64,000 bases of DNA from an uncultured Dorea sp. (GCA_910584095.1 CAJTYU010000009.1:1-64000), one strand, 5' to 3'. Shown: positions 1 through 8,157, counted from the first letter of the stretch. The notes: a model not told the origin generated them from the sequence alone. Made by a program: numbers and translations.

Positions 1-782
1 ACCCTGTCCTGCGTCACCTTGATATAAGGCACCACCGGGGATTCCGGATAGGGAGTATTTGTCACATCAACAGCCGCCTGCTTTTTTACGCGCTTCGGCG
101 CTTCCGGATAAACCGGATAAAACTCCTCAATGGTTCCGTCTTCACAATAATTCGTCTGGTAGAAAGAGGGTACGTAAATCCCCTCAATCTGACATGCCGC
201 TTCCAAAAATTCACGTCTGCTTCCGCCCGCCTGCTTATTCGCCTTGTAGGCATCTAAAAGCTCATCGTATACGGTTTCGCCCTCCCCGATATAAAACAGG
301 TCGAAAAATTCCGCCAAAGGTTCCGGATTGTAGGCACAGGGGCCGCCGCCGATAACGATGGGGTCGCTCTCCTTCCGCTCACTTGCATGAAGGCCGATTC
401 CGGATAAATCCAAAATCTGCAGAATATTAGTGTAGCACATTTCATACTGGAGAGTAATCCCCAGAAAATCAAAGTCCTTCACCGGATCTTGGGATTCCAA
501 TGCAAACAGAGGGATCTCTTGCTCCCTCATAACCGCGTCTAGATCTACCCATGGAGAATATACCCGCTCGCACCATACGTCCTCCCGGCGGTTGAACATA
601 TCGTAAAGGATTTGGATGCCAAGGTGGGACATGCCGATCTCGTAGACGTCCGGAAAACACATAGCGAAGCGGATATCCACCTTTTCAGGGTCTTTCATAA
701 CGCTGTTCACCTCGCCGCCGATGTAGCGGGCGGGCTTCTCGATTTTTAGTAATATTTCATCATTTAAGGCTAGTTTTCTCAT
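1..782 (-). CDS. B12-binding radical SAM protein (TIGR03960-like), C-terminus beyond window
   Basis: The N-terminal 260 codons of a gene that runs off the left edge, so it has no stop here. The protein starts MRKLALNDEILLKIEKPARY and contains the segments RFAMCFPDVYEIGMSHLG, ITLQYEMCYTNIL and PIVIGGGPCAYNPEPLAEF. These match the B12-binding-like N-terminal half of the large radical SAM proteins known as TIGR03960; the CxxxCxxC radical SAM motif would lie further on, outside the window. The ATG at 782..780 is preceded by AAAGGAAAC. In Clostridia this family is often encoded near a DUF2344 protein and ribonuclease G, which would lie to the left. Its substrate is unknown. Confidence 0.85.
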   Translation of the reverse strand, partial: MRKLALNDEILLKIEKPARYIGGEVNSVMKDPEKVDIRFAMCFPDVYEIGMSHLGIQILYDMFNRREDVWCERVYSPWVDLDAVMREQEIPLFALESQDPVKDFDFLGITLQYEMCYTNILQILDLSGIGLHASERKESDPIVIGGGPCAYNPEPLAEFFDLFYIGEGETVYDELLDAYKANKQAGGSRREFLEAACQIEGIYVPSFYQTNYCEDGTIEEFYPVYPEAPKRVKKQAAVDVTNTPYPESPVVPYIKVTQDR

Positions 783-1199
783 AGGTTTCCTTTCGGTTTT
801 TGCATATTTTTCACAATTTTTTTGCGCTCTGTTTTCCCTATAGGATTCATAGAAAATCCCTATATTGTGGGAATTGGTTTACAGTGTATATTAGCCAATA
901 TTATATACATTTTAAGGAAGAACTTCAAGCCAGCAAAGACCTTTTTCAGCTTTTCTGCATTTGAGAGTGCATGAGGCTGAACACTCTGTGGAGTTCATTA
1001 GCCAAGCTTCCTTTTCTCTTAATCGCTGAAAACACTTCCAAAAGCTATCCGCCATAGGGTTTTTACAAACGATGTTTCTTAACTAAAGGGATTAAGAAAG
1101 GTTTAAAGAAACTCAAAAAATTTGAAATTATTTATAATTTTCTAATTGGGAAAAACATATAGTTCTTCCTCGGATGGGTAATGTTCGATAAATGGAAAG
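783..1199. other. AT-rich intergenic stretch with decayed coding remnants
   Basis: About 417 bases without a recognisable gene. The minus strand holds a short open frame (912..1055, 47 codons, beginning MADSFWKCFQRL, Cys-rich) with no ribosome binding site, and another frame just after it reading KKVFAGLKFFLKMYII before a stop. Frames switch and stops interrupt, as in a decayed gene. I cannot assign a family; a worn transposase or other accessory gene is only a guess. The G+C is lower than in the flanking housekeeping genes. Confidence 0.3.
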
Positions 1200-1784
1200 T
1201 TATTTATTTTCCCTTACTACTCGGCAAGGATTTCCATATGCTATTGTATGATCAGGAATATCTTTTGTAACAACGCTTCCTGCTCCGATTACGACGTTAT
1301 TTCCTATCGTAACACCTGGCATAATGATAGCTCCGCCGCCAATCCATATATTATCGCCTATGATAACCGGCGCTGTTTGTGTTTTACAAAATTCAAACGA
1401 ACCGTCTTCTTTAGGTTCTCCAAAACGATCAATCGCATTTGTTGGGTGAAACGCTGTATATATTTGTACATTCGGTGCAATTAAAGCATTATCTCCGATA
1501 CGAATAATATTATCGTCTAAAAAGGTACAATTCATATTTACTTCGCAGTTATTTCCAAAATAAATATTATTACCATAATCAACGTAAAAAGGTGCTGTTA
1601 TCCATAGATTTTTACCTTTTCCACCAAGCAATTCACTTAAAATTCTTTCCTTTTCTCCGGCATCGGCAGAGTTCGTCTGATTATATTTTCTTGCCAAATC
1701 TTTAGCCTTATGCCACTGAGTTAATAACTCAATATCTCCGCAGTCATAAAGCTGTCCTGCCAACATTTTTTCTCTTTCTGTCAT
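1200..1784 (-). CDS. Sugar O-acetyltransferase (maltose/galactoside acetyltransferase family)
   Basis: 194 aa, the normal length of LacA/Maa-type acetyl-CoA:sugar O-acetyltransferases, which acetylate a sugar hydroxyl in the cytoplasm. The N-terminal Mac domain begins MTEREKMLAGQLYDCGD. From about residue 75 the protein is a left-handed beta-helix made of hexapeptide repeats (NNIYFG, NNCEVN, DNALIA, DNIWIG, NNVVIG), with the catalytic-loop motif AFHPTN near residue 112 and the C-terminal AYGNPCRVVR typical of the family. The ATG is preceded by a strong GGAGGTG. Codon use is more AT-rich than in the neighbours and the gene sits between decayed sequences, so acquisition by transfer is possible. 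The acceptor sugar cannot be predicted. Confidence 0.9.
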   Translation of the reverse strand: MTEREKMLAGQLYDCGDIELLTQWHKAKDLARKYNQTNSADAGEKERILSELLGGKGKNLWITAPFYVDYGNNIYFGNNCEVNMNCTFLDDNIIRIGDNALIAPNVQIYTAFHPTNAIDRFGEPKEDGSFEFCKTQTAPVIIGDNIWIGGGAIIMPGVTIGNNVVIGAGSVVTKDIPDHTIAYGNPCRVVRENK

Positions 1785-1825
1785 ACTTCACCTCCGCACA
1801 AATCTCTCCGGCGCAATCCTGCTCT

Positions 1826-1931
1826 CTAAGACGGCAGGTTACAATCCAGAAGAACCATATCATAGCCGCTTCCCGCAATCTCCCAGGACGTCTTTTTTCG
1901 ATTCCGTCTCTGTCGCGGCATATCCGTCACT
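1826..1931 (-). pseudogene. Remnant of a response-regulator receiver domain
   Basis: On the minus strand one frame reads DGYAATETESK and, after a shift at an A-run near 1890, the next reads WEIAGSGYDMVLLDCNLPS followed by a stop at 1826. The second part has the receiver-domain signature around the phosphoacceptor, hydrophobic beta-3 then D-C-N-L-P, and the first part fits the preceding beta-2/alpha-2 region. Both halves are in the right order for one receiver domain split by a frameshift. No start, no output domain and no binding site remain, so it is a fragment. Confidence 0.45.
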
Positions 1932-1932
1932 G

Positions 1933-1958
1933 AAAAAAGAGAAGGCTGACCCTTCTCT
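1933..1958 (-). terminator. Rho-independent terminator after the 1980-2429 gene
   Basis: The stem AGAGAAGG/CCTTCTCT (1938-1945 with 1951-1958) has a 5-base loop and is followed on the minus strand by a run of T. It lies 22 bases past the stop of the membrane protein gene. Confidence 0.8.
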
Positions 1959-1979
1959 CAAATCCATGGAGACTGCGCT

Positions 1980-2429
1980 TCATTTCTGCTTTTTTCTTTC
2001 TGTATAATAGATAACATACATAACCCAAAACAAGATACCGGCTAGAGCCAGCGCGCAGCCAAGGCCCGTATAAAATACGGCAATAAACACATCCGGCACA
2101 AAGCCGGAGGCGCGCAGCCCGATCCCGCCGCCCATCATAACCGCCATGATCAGATAGGATTTCAGATCGAAGAAATGCCATATCGGGCGGAATTCCTCCC
2201 GGTATCCTTTAATCCTTCTAGTGTGCTTGATACTCATCTTAAAAAACATCAGCCCAAACGCGCAGAAAACGACAACGGACAAAATGATATGAAATATTCT
2301 GATCTGAGACAGCCTTCCATAAGAAAGAATGCCAAGCCTTGCCACATTGATTCCCGCAGCCAGCCAGACGCATCCGGCAACAGCCAAAAGAACGTGTTTT
2401 TTCACATGAAAAATGGGACGTCTGTTCAT
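1980..2429 (-). CDS. Small integral membrane protein, unknown function
   Basis: 149 aa, ATG start. Four hydrophobic segments can be read: about residues 11-30 (VLLAVAGCVWLAAGI), 45-62 (FHIILSVVVFCAFGLMFF), 88-110 (LKSYLIMAVMMGGGIGLRA) and 115-140 (FIAVFYTGLGCALALAGILFWVMYV). The ends are basic (MNRRPIFHVKKH and YYTERKKQK), placing both termini in the cytoplasm. I do not recognise a family. It follows the diguanylate cyclase gene on the same strand after a 52-base gap and ends in its own terminator, so it may be the last gene of that operon. Confidence 0.75.
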   Translation of the reverse strand: MNRRPIFHVKKHVLLAVAGCVWLAAGINVARLGILSYGRLSQIRIFHIILSVVVFCAFGLMFFKMSIKHTRRIKGYREEFRPIWHFFDLKSYLIMAVMMGGGIGLRASGFVPDVFIAVFYTGLGCALALAGILFWVMYVIYYTERKKQK

Positions 2430-2481
2430 AATTTTATCCTCAGTCCTTTGCTAATTTGATTATCACAGACAGAAATTGCAG

Positions 2482-3756
2482 TTATTGTTCCGGTTTCTGG
2501 GGAACATCCGGGAAAATCTGCGGATATTTCTCAATATTCCGGTTCCTGCACTCATACATAATGTCTTCTGCCTGCCCAAGAATCTCAGTAAGCGTCAATT
2601 TGTTCTCCTTCCCGTCAATCTCTACGATACCATAACTGAAGCTGCACTGGTATTGCCTTGTAACTTCCTCCTGAAATTCCCTGAGAATCTCAGCAAGCTT
2701 TCGGCTGATCAGCTCTGCCATATTACCGGATAGAACAACGCAGAACTCATCTCCTCCAATCCTTGCGAACGTGTCCCCGCCTCGGAAATTCTTTCTAATC
2801 GTCTCAACAAAATTCTGAATATAAGCATCGCCCTCCCGGCGGCCGAACATGTCTGCTACATGCTCTAAGCCGTCTAACTGCAGGTAGCAGAGCGTTGCAT
2901 CCAATTCGTCACGAATGACAATTCCCATATATTCTTCAAAGAATGTACGGTTCTTAATTCCCGTTAGGGGATCAAAATATGCATTGCTGGTCAGATTACG
3001 CACATTGCGCTTTTCCTCGGTAATATCAACCACCACATGCACATAAGAAGACCGCTCCTTCCATTCCATCTGGAATGAGGTAACCCGGTAAAAGGTGTCC
3101 ACTTCCCCTTGCATCTCCCATACCTGATACTGCGCACTGCTCTTCCAGTTTAAAAGTTCAGTCTGAAAAGAAAGACGCCGCTTGCAGGTCTGGCAGAATG
3201 TATCGTCTAGCGACCCGATTTGTTTCCTTTTATTGCAGTACAGGATTTCCTTCGTGTCCCTGTCCACAACGAGCAGCCATTCCTTGCGCTTGCTCAATAT
3301 CTCTACTAAAAGCTCATTGTACCCCTCGATCAGCTCCGCCCGGCGCTTCGCCTTCTTAGCTTCCTCCTTTAACTGCTCCTCCCGTTCCCGGAGCTGCTTT
3401 GTCATCTCGTTAAAAGCATCGGAAAACTCTCCCAGAAACGCTACGCGCTGGGAATAATCCCCTTTCGCCACCTGTTTAGCCTGCCATGTAAGATGATTCA
3501 GGTTCGCGTGAAGGTTTTTGAGATTCTCGCACAGGAAATTATATTCCGTTGGAAATTCTACCGATAGATTTCCCTTGGAAAGCTCTGCCGAATACGCAAC
3601 CAATTCATTCACCGAATTTTGCATATACTGAAGTCCCCGTCCCAAATCCCGGTATGGTTCACTTAATTCGCCTACATCAAAATGCTCAATCCATGAATCA
3701 TAAAGAATCCCCCTCATATATTCAAATAAACGCTCACAATTTTGTTTCGTATCCAC
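2482..3756 (-). CDS. Diguanylate cyclase with HAMP-like and PAS-like regions
   Basis: 424 aa, soluble. The N-terminal ~130 residues are helical and include a HAMP-like region (LSKGNLSVEFP, AKGDYSQRV), followed by a charged coiled coil (about 125-150) and a PAS-like domain ending in VVVDITEEKRNVRN. The C-terminal GGDEF domain starts near residue 260 (DPLTGIKNRTFFEEY) and has the intact active-site motif GGDEF near residue 345. RGGD lies five residues before it and fits the RxxD inhibitory site. It should therefore make cyclic di-GMP from GTP and be feedback-inhibited. The start is GTG; the AGGAGG is 12 bases upstream, so the exact start is uncertain. It follows the V4R gene by 20 bases and probably receives its signal from that protein. 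Confidence 0.9.
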   Translation of the reverse strand: MDTKQNCERLFEYMRGILYDSWIEHFDVGELSEPYRDLGRGLQYMQNSVNELVAYSAELSKGNLSVEFPTEYNFLCENLKNLHANLNHLTWQAKQVAKGDYSQRVAFLGEFSDAFNEMTKQLREREEQLKEEAKKAKRRAELIEGYNELLVEILSKRKEWLLVVDRDTKEILYCNKRKQIGSLDDTFCQTCKRRLSFQTELLNWKSSAQYQVWEMQGEVDTFYRVTSFQMEWKERSSYVHVVVDITEEKRNVRNLTSNAYFDPLTGIKNRTFFEEYMGIVIRDELDATLCYLQLDGLEHVADMFGRREGDAYIQNFVETIRKNFRGGDTFARIGGDEFCVVLSGNMAELISRKLAEILREFQEEVTRQYQCSFSYGIVEIDGKENKLTLTEILGQAEDIMYECRNRNIEKYPQIFPDVPQKPEQ

Positions 3757-3776
3757 CTCTGCAACAATCCTCCTGT

Positions 3777-4313
3777 TTATTCGTTAATATCCGCCTGAAA
3801 CCGACATACCCTGTCCCCGGTTGCCCAGCAGTTTACTTCTACTGCAGTGTAAGGCTTTCCCGTATAAGAAGTCAAGATCCCGGCTAAAAATCCTTCATCA
3901 TAATTACAGACGGTCTCTCCCAGAAGAGGAAGTCCCGAACAATCCGCATCCTCGGAAACTGTAAGGACCATTTTCCCCGTATCCTCTTCCAGCTTCTCAA
4001 TCCGCAGCACTCCCATCTTGAATTGTTCCAGACGCTTCTGGAGCAGCGATGTAAATTCGGATATGTCCAGCGAAGAATCCAGATATTTCTCGGCAAAATA
4101 CACACCCGCCCGATAGCCCGCGTTCCGGAAAATACGGATCTGCTCTTCCTTTCCAAACTGTTCCTTCAGCTCTTCCCGAATGGAATATTCCAGAAGCCTG
4201 TAAACAGCAACCGGCAGCTCGGAACCGAGATTCTCCCTGCCGTTTTCCTGGGCCTGCATATAATCTGCCAGCTTCAGTTCTTTCCTATCTTTAAAAAAAA
4301 TATTGTCTTCCAT
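3777..4313 (-). CDS. V4R-domain sensor protein
   Basis: 178 aa, soluble. The C-terminal third is a V4R (4-vinyl reductase) domain: LGETVCNYDEGFLAGILTSY, then VEVNCWATGDRVCRFQ at the end, with the Cys and aromatic pattern of that family. V4R domains bind small molecules, and some bind metal or haem, and they often regulate an attached or neighbouring signalling protein. Here the domain is a separate protein 20 bases upstream of a diguanylate cyclase, so it probably senses a ligand and controls that enzyme. The N-terminal half (residues 25-110) is helical. ATG start, with a good promoter at 4424..4452. The ligand is unknown. Confidence 0.8.
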   Translation of the reverse strand: MEDNIFFKDRKELKLADYMQAQENGRENLGSELPVAVYRLLEYSIREELKEQFGKEEQIRIFRNAGYRAGVYFAEKYLDSSLDISEFTSLLQKRLEQFKMGVLRIEKLEEDTGKMVLTVSEDADCSGLPLLGETVCNYDEGFLAGILTSYTGKPYTAVEVNCWATGDRVCRFQADINE

Positions 4314-4423
4314 AGTATTCTCCTCTCTTTCTTGTCGTTTACTCTTTAATCCGTATATTAAAATCTGTAATTAATAATATGTATGCCGCCTTTCCTGTTA
4401 CTTGCTCTTATTTTGGTATTTCT

Positions 4424-4452
4424 ATTATAGCGAATTCTCTGCGATTTGCCAA
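4424..4452 (-). promoter_or_regulatory. Predicted sigma-A promoter for the V4R/diguanylate cyclase operon
   Basis: Minus strand: TTGGCA (4452-4447), a 17-base spacer, TATAAT (4429-4424). It lies about 110 bases before the V4R start codon, leaving a long leader. It also overlaps the upstream side of the divergent broken GyrI-like gene. Confidence 0.65.
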
Positions 4453-4494
4453 CAGCAAAACAAATTACATTCACAGTTCTAAAAGGTATCAGCT

Positions 4495-4983
4495 ATGAAA
4501 CAGTTCCCAAACCTCTCTATTTTGTGCAGAAAAAGAGAGGCTTTCCTCATCGTCGGAGTATCCGCGCCGCTATACAAAGAAATCGAGAAGAACTTCACCG
4601 TCGTACCGGACATGTGGCAGAAAGCTGTCCTAAACGGAACAATACAGAAATTATCTGAAACGATGGACGCCGAACCTATGGGGCTTTAGGGCATAAGCGC
4701 CTGCGGCGATGAAGAAGACTGGAAATATTTTATTGCCGTTTCAAGTACAAAAGAAAAAGGGGATTTTGAAGAATACACGGTTCCCGCGTCTACATGGGCC
4801 GTATTTTTCGGGGAGGGATGCAATCAGTCCATCCAAGAACTAGAAAGGCGAATTGTAGCCGAATGGCTGCCTTCTTCCGGATATGAATACGCCAACGCCC
4901 CGGATATCGAGGTATATCTAAATCCAGAACCGGAAAATGCAAAATATGAAGTATGGATTCCCGTAACAAAAAAACAAGGCTGA
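4495..4983 (+). pseudogene. GyrI-like small-molecule-binding protein interrupted by an amber codon
   Basis: One continuous frame of 163 codons with a single TAG at 4687-4689. Before it: MKQFPNLSILCRKREAFL and VVPDMWQKAVLNG. After it: GISACGDEEDWKYFIAVSS, TVPASTWAVFFGEG, IVAEWLPSSGYEYA and ending YEVWIPVTKKQG. This is the GyrI-like/AraC effector-binding fold, and the stop falls inside a conserved strand (MGL-stop-GISACGD), where homologues have an ordinary residue. AAAAGG precedes the ATG, and an in-frame stop at 4480 excludes a longer N-terminal HTH region. One nonsense mutation in an otherwise intact gene suggests recent loss, or a sequencing error. Confidence 0.8.
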
Positions 4984-5040
4984 TTCTTTTCGCTTAAGCC
5001 GCCATCCGGCTGAGTATGAACAGACCGGCTCGTTAGTAAA

Positions 5041-5089
5041 AAATCCCATGGAGATTCCCTGTTGTAAAAAGCGGAAGCCCATGGGATTT
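5041..5089 (-). terminator. Inverted repeat, probable terminator after the hemerythrin gene
   Basis: AAATCCCATGG (5041-5051) pairs with CCATGGGATTT (5079-5089) across a 27-base loop that could fold further. On the minus strand the stem is followed by TTTTTTACT. It lies between the convergent GyrI-like remnant and the hemerythrin gene. Confidence 0.55.
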
Positions 5090-5096
5090 ACCCTGC

Positions 5097-5519
5097 CTAT
5101 AATTTATCGGCATTCTCCGTCATAAAGCGGTATTCTGCCACAGAACGGTCAAAGCCTTGGATATGGCGTACCAGCCAGTCTACTACGTTGACCTCTACCT
5201 GTTTTACAAAGGCCTCCGACGGTCCTTCTTCCTCATCTAACATGGCATAGAGCTCTTTTACTGTATTGCGCAGCTCCTCATGCTTCTTCCTGTGCTCGCC
5301 AAGTCCAGGATACCGGATCTCCTCCTGAAGCTTTTCTTCCTCTCCAAAATGAAACTCCACATACTCGTCCAAATAATCCAGCATTTTAATGGCGTCTACC
5401 CGGCTCACGTTTTCCTCCAGCTTATCCAGAAACTGGTTAGTTCTCTCAATCAGCTCCTTGTGCTGTGTGTCGATCATCTCATTCCCCGTAATCAAATTAT
5501 CATCAAATTCTATTCTCAT
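5097..5519 (-). CDS. Bacteriohemerythrin
   Basis: 140 aa, a single-domain hemerythrin with a di-iron site that reversibly binds O2. All ligand positions can be read: H20 (DTQHKEL), H57 and E61 (FHFGEEE), H76 and H80 (GEHRKKH), H119 and D124 (VRHIQGFD). The N-terminal motif IEFDDNLITGNEMIDTQHKEL is typical of the McHr-like bacterial group. In an anaerobe such proteins are thought to scavenge or sense O2 and possibly NO. The gene lies 72 bases downstream of the rubredoxin-flavoprotein gene on the same strand, supporting a shared oxygen/NO-defence role. Confidence 0.95.
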   Translation of the reverse strand: MRIEFDDNLITGNEMIDTQHKELIERTNQFLDKLEENVSRVDAIKMLDYLDEYVEFHFGEEEKLQEEIRYPGLGEHRKKHEELRNTVKELYAMLDEEEGPSEAFVKQVEVNVVDWLVRHIQGFDRSVAEYRFMTENADKL

Positions 5520-5591
5520 CCTTCTGCCTCCTATTATTTTCTATACAAACCGGACGTCCAGCGTATTCTGTCCAGTATCGTATCTCTTTCC

Positions 5592-6194
5592 TTACAGCGG
5601 ATTAAAGTCTGAAGCCGGATGCTTGCACCATGGACAGATAAAGTCCTCCGGCAGCGTATCGCCTTCGTAGATATACCCGCATACGCTGCAGATAAATCCC
5701 TTCTTTTTCTCTGCATCCTTCGGCGCTGTCTTCACATGCTTCTGATAGAAGCTATAGGTAATTGATTCTGCGTCCGACAACACCTCGCCTCCTGTCACGT
5801 CTGCCAAAAATAATGTGTGGGTTCCCAAATCTGTTGAAGAAACCACTTCTGCCGACAGATATGCATTCGTCTCATCCGCAATATAAACCACGCCGTTTTC
5901 CGCCCGGGGACAGTCCATACCCGCAAGCTTATTGGTCTGGGCTCCGCTCTGAAATCCCCAGTGCTTATAGGTATCAAATTTCGATTCCTCCGAAAGCATG
6001 GAAACATTAAATACTCCTGTGCGCTGAATCATATCATGGGTATAATTCTTCTTATTCACTGCAATCGTAATACGATTCGGTTCTGTTGTAACCTGAACGG
6101 CGGTATTGATAATACAGCCGTTATCCTTTTCCCCTTCTCTGGACGTCAGAATAAATAGTCCATAGGTCAGTTTAAACATTGCTTTCTTATCCAT
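5592..6194 (-). CDS. hrb: Flavin reductase-rubredoxin fusion (high-molecular-weight rubredoxin)
   Basis: 200 aa. Residues 1-145 are a flavin reductase-like FMN-binding domain (KLTYGLFILTSREGEKDNGCIIN, TTEPNRITIAVNKKNYTHD in two stretches, FNVSMLSEES). Residues 160-200 are a rubredoxin with both iron-binding pairs, CSVCGYIYEG and CPWCKHPASDF. This is the architecture of the Hrb protein of acetogens and clostridia, which carries electrons from NAD(P)H to flavodiiron NO/O2 reductases. No flavodiiron protein is in the window; the partner here may be encoded elsewhere. Start ATG with AGGAGG 8 bases upstream. It sits directly ahead of hemerythrin. Confidence 0.92.
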   Translation of the reverse strand: MDKKAMFKLTYGLFILTSREGEKDNGCIINTAVQVTTEPNRITIAVNKKNYTHDMIQRTGVFNVSMLSEESKFDTYKHWGFQSGAQTNKLAGMDCPRAENGVVYIADETNAYLSAEVVSSTDLGTHTLFLADVTGGEVLSDAESITYSFYQKHVKTAPKDAEKKKGFICSVCGYIYEGDTLPEDFICPWCKHPASDFNPL

Positions 6195-6443
6195 CGTTCT
6201 GCCCTCCTGTCTGTCTTAACAGTTTCTTTTTTACTGCTTTAAAACGTAATACTTTCCGTATATAAAAGGATATCTGCCCTTCCTTTTTTAATGTATTTCT
6301 TTTATCTATAACTATACTCGGTCTTTTCCATTATTTCAATAATAATCTTATAGATTTCTTCCGGTACCTCTTTTTAGTCCCTGTCCCATTATCATTCAAA
6401 CTTTTTTGCCCGGCAGATTCCATTGTTCCCCCATTTATGACAG

Positions 6444-6479
6444 AAAGGGCCTTGGATTGATCTGCTCTCACCAAGGCCC
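6444..6479 (-). terminator. Terminator after gpmI
   Basis: The stem GGGCCTTGG/CCAAGGCCC (6447-6455 with 6471-6479) is followed on the minus strand by TTTC. It lies 24 bases past the gpmI stop. The rest of 6195-6443 is AT-rich with no gene visible; it should contain the hrb promoter. Confidence 0.8.
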
Positions 6480-6502
6480 GGTTCATACAGTTATCTTCTG
6501 TT

Positions 6503-8041
6503 TTATTTTATAAGCAGCGACTTCCCTGTCATCTCCTTCGGCTGTTCCATTCCCATCAGCTCTAACAGCGTAGGAACGATATCCGCCAGACATCCGCCCT
6601 CCTTAAGCTTATAAGCCGGGTCTGCATTTACCAGAATAAATGGAACCGGATTCGTGGTGTGGGCGGTAAAAGGTTCCCCGGTTTCATCATCAATCAGCTG
6701 CTCCGCATTGCCGTGGTCTGCGCAGATAAACATCTGTCCGTCTACTTCCTTAATGGCATCCACTGCCTTGCCCACGCACTCGTCTACTGCCTCAATCGCC
6801 TGGATCGCAGCGGCCTCCACGCCGGTATGCCCTACCATGTCCGGGTTGGCAAAGTTAATGATAACCACATCGTACTTTCCGGACTTAATAGCCTCTACCA
6901 GATTGTCACACACCTCATAAGCGCTCATCTCCGGTTTCAGGTCGTAGGTCGCAACCTTCGGCGACTTTACAAGGATACGGTCCTCTCCCTGATTAGGTTC
7001 CTCCACGCCGCCGTTAAAGAAGAATGTAACGTGGGCATACTTCTCCGTCTCTGCAATACGCGCCTGCTTTAATCCATTTGCAGCAAGGTATTCTCCAAAG
7101 GTATTGGTAATCTCCTCTTTTACAAATGCGACTTGTTTATTCGGGATCGTAACGTCATATTCTGTGAAGCATATATATGTTGTCTTTACCCTCTCGCCCC
7201 GGTCAAAGCCTGTAAAGTCATCCATGCAGAACGTCCGGGTAATCTCCCTTGCACGGTCTGGGCGGAAATTGAAAAAAATAATCGAATCATTCTCTTTGAT
7301 CGTCGCCACCGGAGCGCCGTCCTTCTCCACTACGGTAGGAAGCACAAATTCATCTGTCACATCCTTGTCATAAGAGTTCTGAATCCCTTCCGGTCCGCTT
7401 ACAGCCTTTTCGCCTTCACCGTAAACCAGCGCCCGGTAAGCCTTCTCCACACGCTCCCAGCGGTTATCCCTGTCCATTGCATAATAACGGCCCATAACCG
7501 TTGCAACTTCGCCTACGCCGATTTCTTTCATCTTTGCCTCTAATTCTTCTACGTACTCCTTGCCGGATGCCGGAGGCGTATCACGCCCGTCTAAGAAGCA
7601 GTGTACGTATACCTTCTCAATCCCCTGCCTCTTTGCCAGCTCCAGAAGCCCGTAAATATGCGTATTATGGCTGTGAACGCCGCCGTCCGATACCAGACCG
7701 TACATGTGCAGGGCGGAACCATGCTTCTTCACATTCTCACAGGCAGCCAAAAGCGCCTTATTCTCAAAAAAATCTCCATCCTGAATTGCTTTCGTAATCT
7801 TTGTAAGATCCTGATATACAATGCGTCCTGCGCCCATATTCAGATGCCCCACCTCGGAATTACCCATCTGTCCGTCAGGAAGACCTACTGCAAGTCCGCT
7901 GGCATTTCCTTTTACGAAAGGGCACTCCTTCATCAACTTGTCCATAACAGGCCGCTTTGCCTGCGCCACTGCATTGCCCTTCGTCTCGTCGTTCAGGCCG
8001 TAGCCGTCTAAGATCATAAGTACTGTTGGTTTCTTGCTCAT
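6503..8041 (-). CDS. gpmI: 2,3-bisphosphoglycerate-independent phosphoglycerate mutase
   Basis: 512 aa, full length. It interconverts 3- and 2-phosphoglycerate in glycolysis using two Mn2+ ions. The start MSKKPTVLMILDGYGLN carries the first metal-binding Asp, and GQMGNSEVGHLNMGAGR holds the Ser nucleophile. Other family motifs are HCFLDGRDTPP, GRYYAMDRDNRW, FFNFRPDRAREITR and CADHGNAEQ. An ATG two codons upstream (8047) lies only 2 bases from AAGGAG, while the ATG at 8041 lies 8 bases away, so I chose 8041. It is the last gene of the gap-pgk-tpiA-gpmI cluster and is separated from tpiA by a terminator, so it may have its own promoter. Confidence 0.96.
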   Translation of the reverse strand: MSKKPTVLMILDGYGLNDETKGNAVAQAKRPVMDKLMKECPFVKGNASGLAVGLPDGQMGNSEVGHLNMGAGRIVYQDLTKITKAIQDGDFFENKALLAACENVKKHGSALHMYGLVSDGGVHSHNTHIYGLLELAKRQGIEKVYVHCFLDGRDTPPASGKEYVEELEAKMKEIGVGEVATVMGRYYAMDRDNRWERVEKAYRALVYGEGEKAVSGPEGIQNSYDKDVTDEFVLPTVVEKDGAPVATIKENDSIIFFNFRPDRAREITRTFCMDDFTGFDRGERVKTTYICFTEYDVTIPNKQVAFVKEEITNTFGEYLAANGLKQARIAETEKYAHVTFFFNGGVEEPNQGEDRILVKSPKVATYDLKPEMSAYEVCDNLVEAIKSGKYDVVIINFANPDMVGHTGVEAAAIQAIEAVDECVGKAVDAIKEVDGQMFICADHGNAEQLIDDETGEPFTAHTTNPVPFILVNADPAYKLKEGGCLADIVPTLLELMGMEQPKEMTGKSLLIK

Positions 8042-8157
8042 TGTCATATCTCCTTATATACGCTTTTACGCAGCGTTTTTTCACGTTTCTATTATACTCC
8101 AAAATGTCAGAATTGCAAACCTAAATGTCCTGCAGCAATCCTTTCTGCCGGCAAATC

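Noticed and set aside
254..660. Two minus-strand ORFs (72 and 63 codons) as separate genes
   Set aside because: They are out-of-frame shadows of the radical SAM gene whose true frame stays open to the left edge.
1927..2181. 84-codon minus-strand ORF beside the small membrane protein
   Set aside because: Overlaps it in another frame, runs through the terminator and lacks a start signal.
4687..4689. TAG in the GyrI-like gene as pyrrolysine or programmed read-through
   Set aside because: Homologues have an ordinary residue here, and nothing in the window suggests a pyrrolysine system; a nonsense mutation is simpler.
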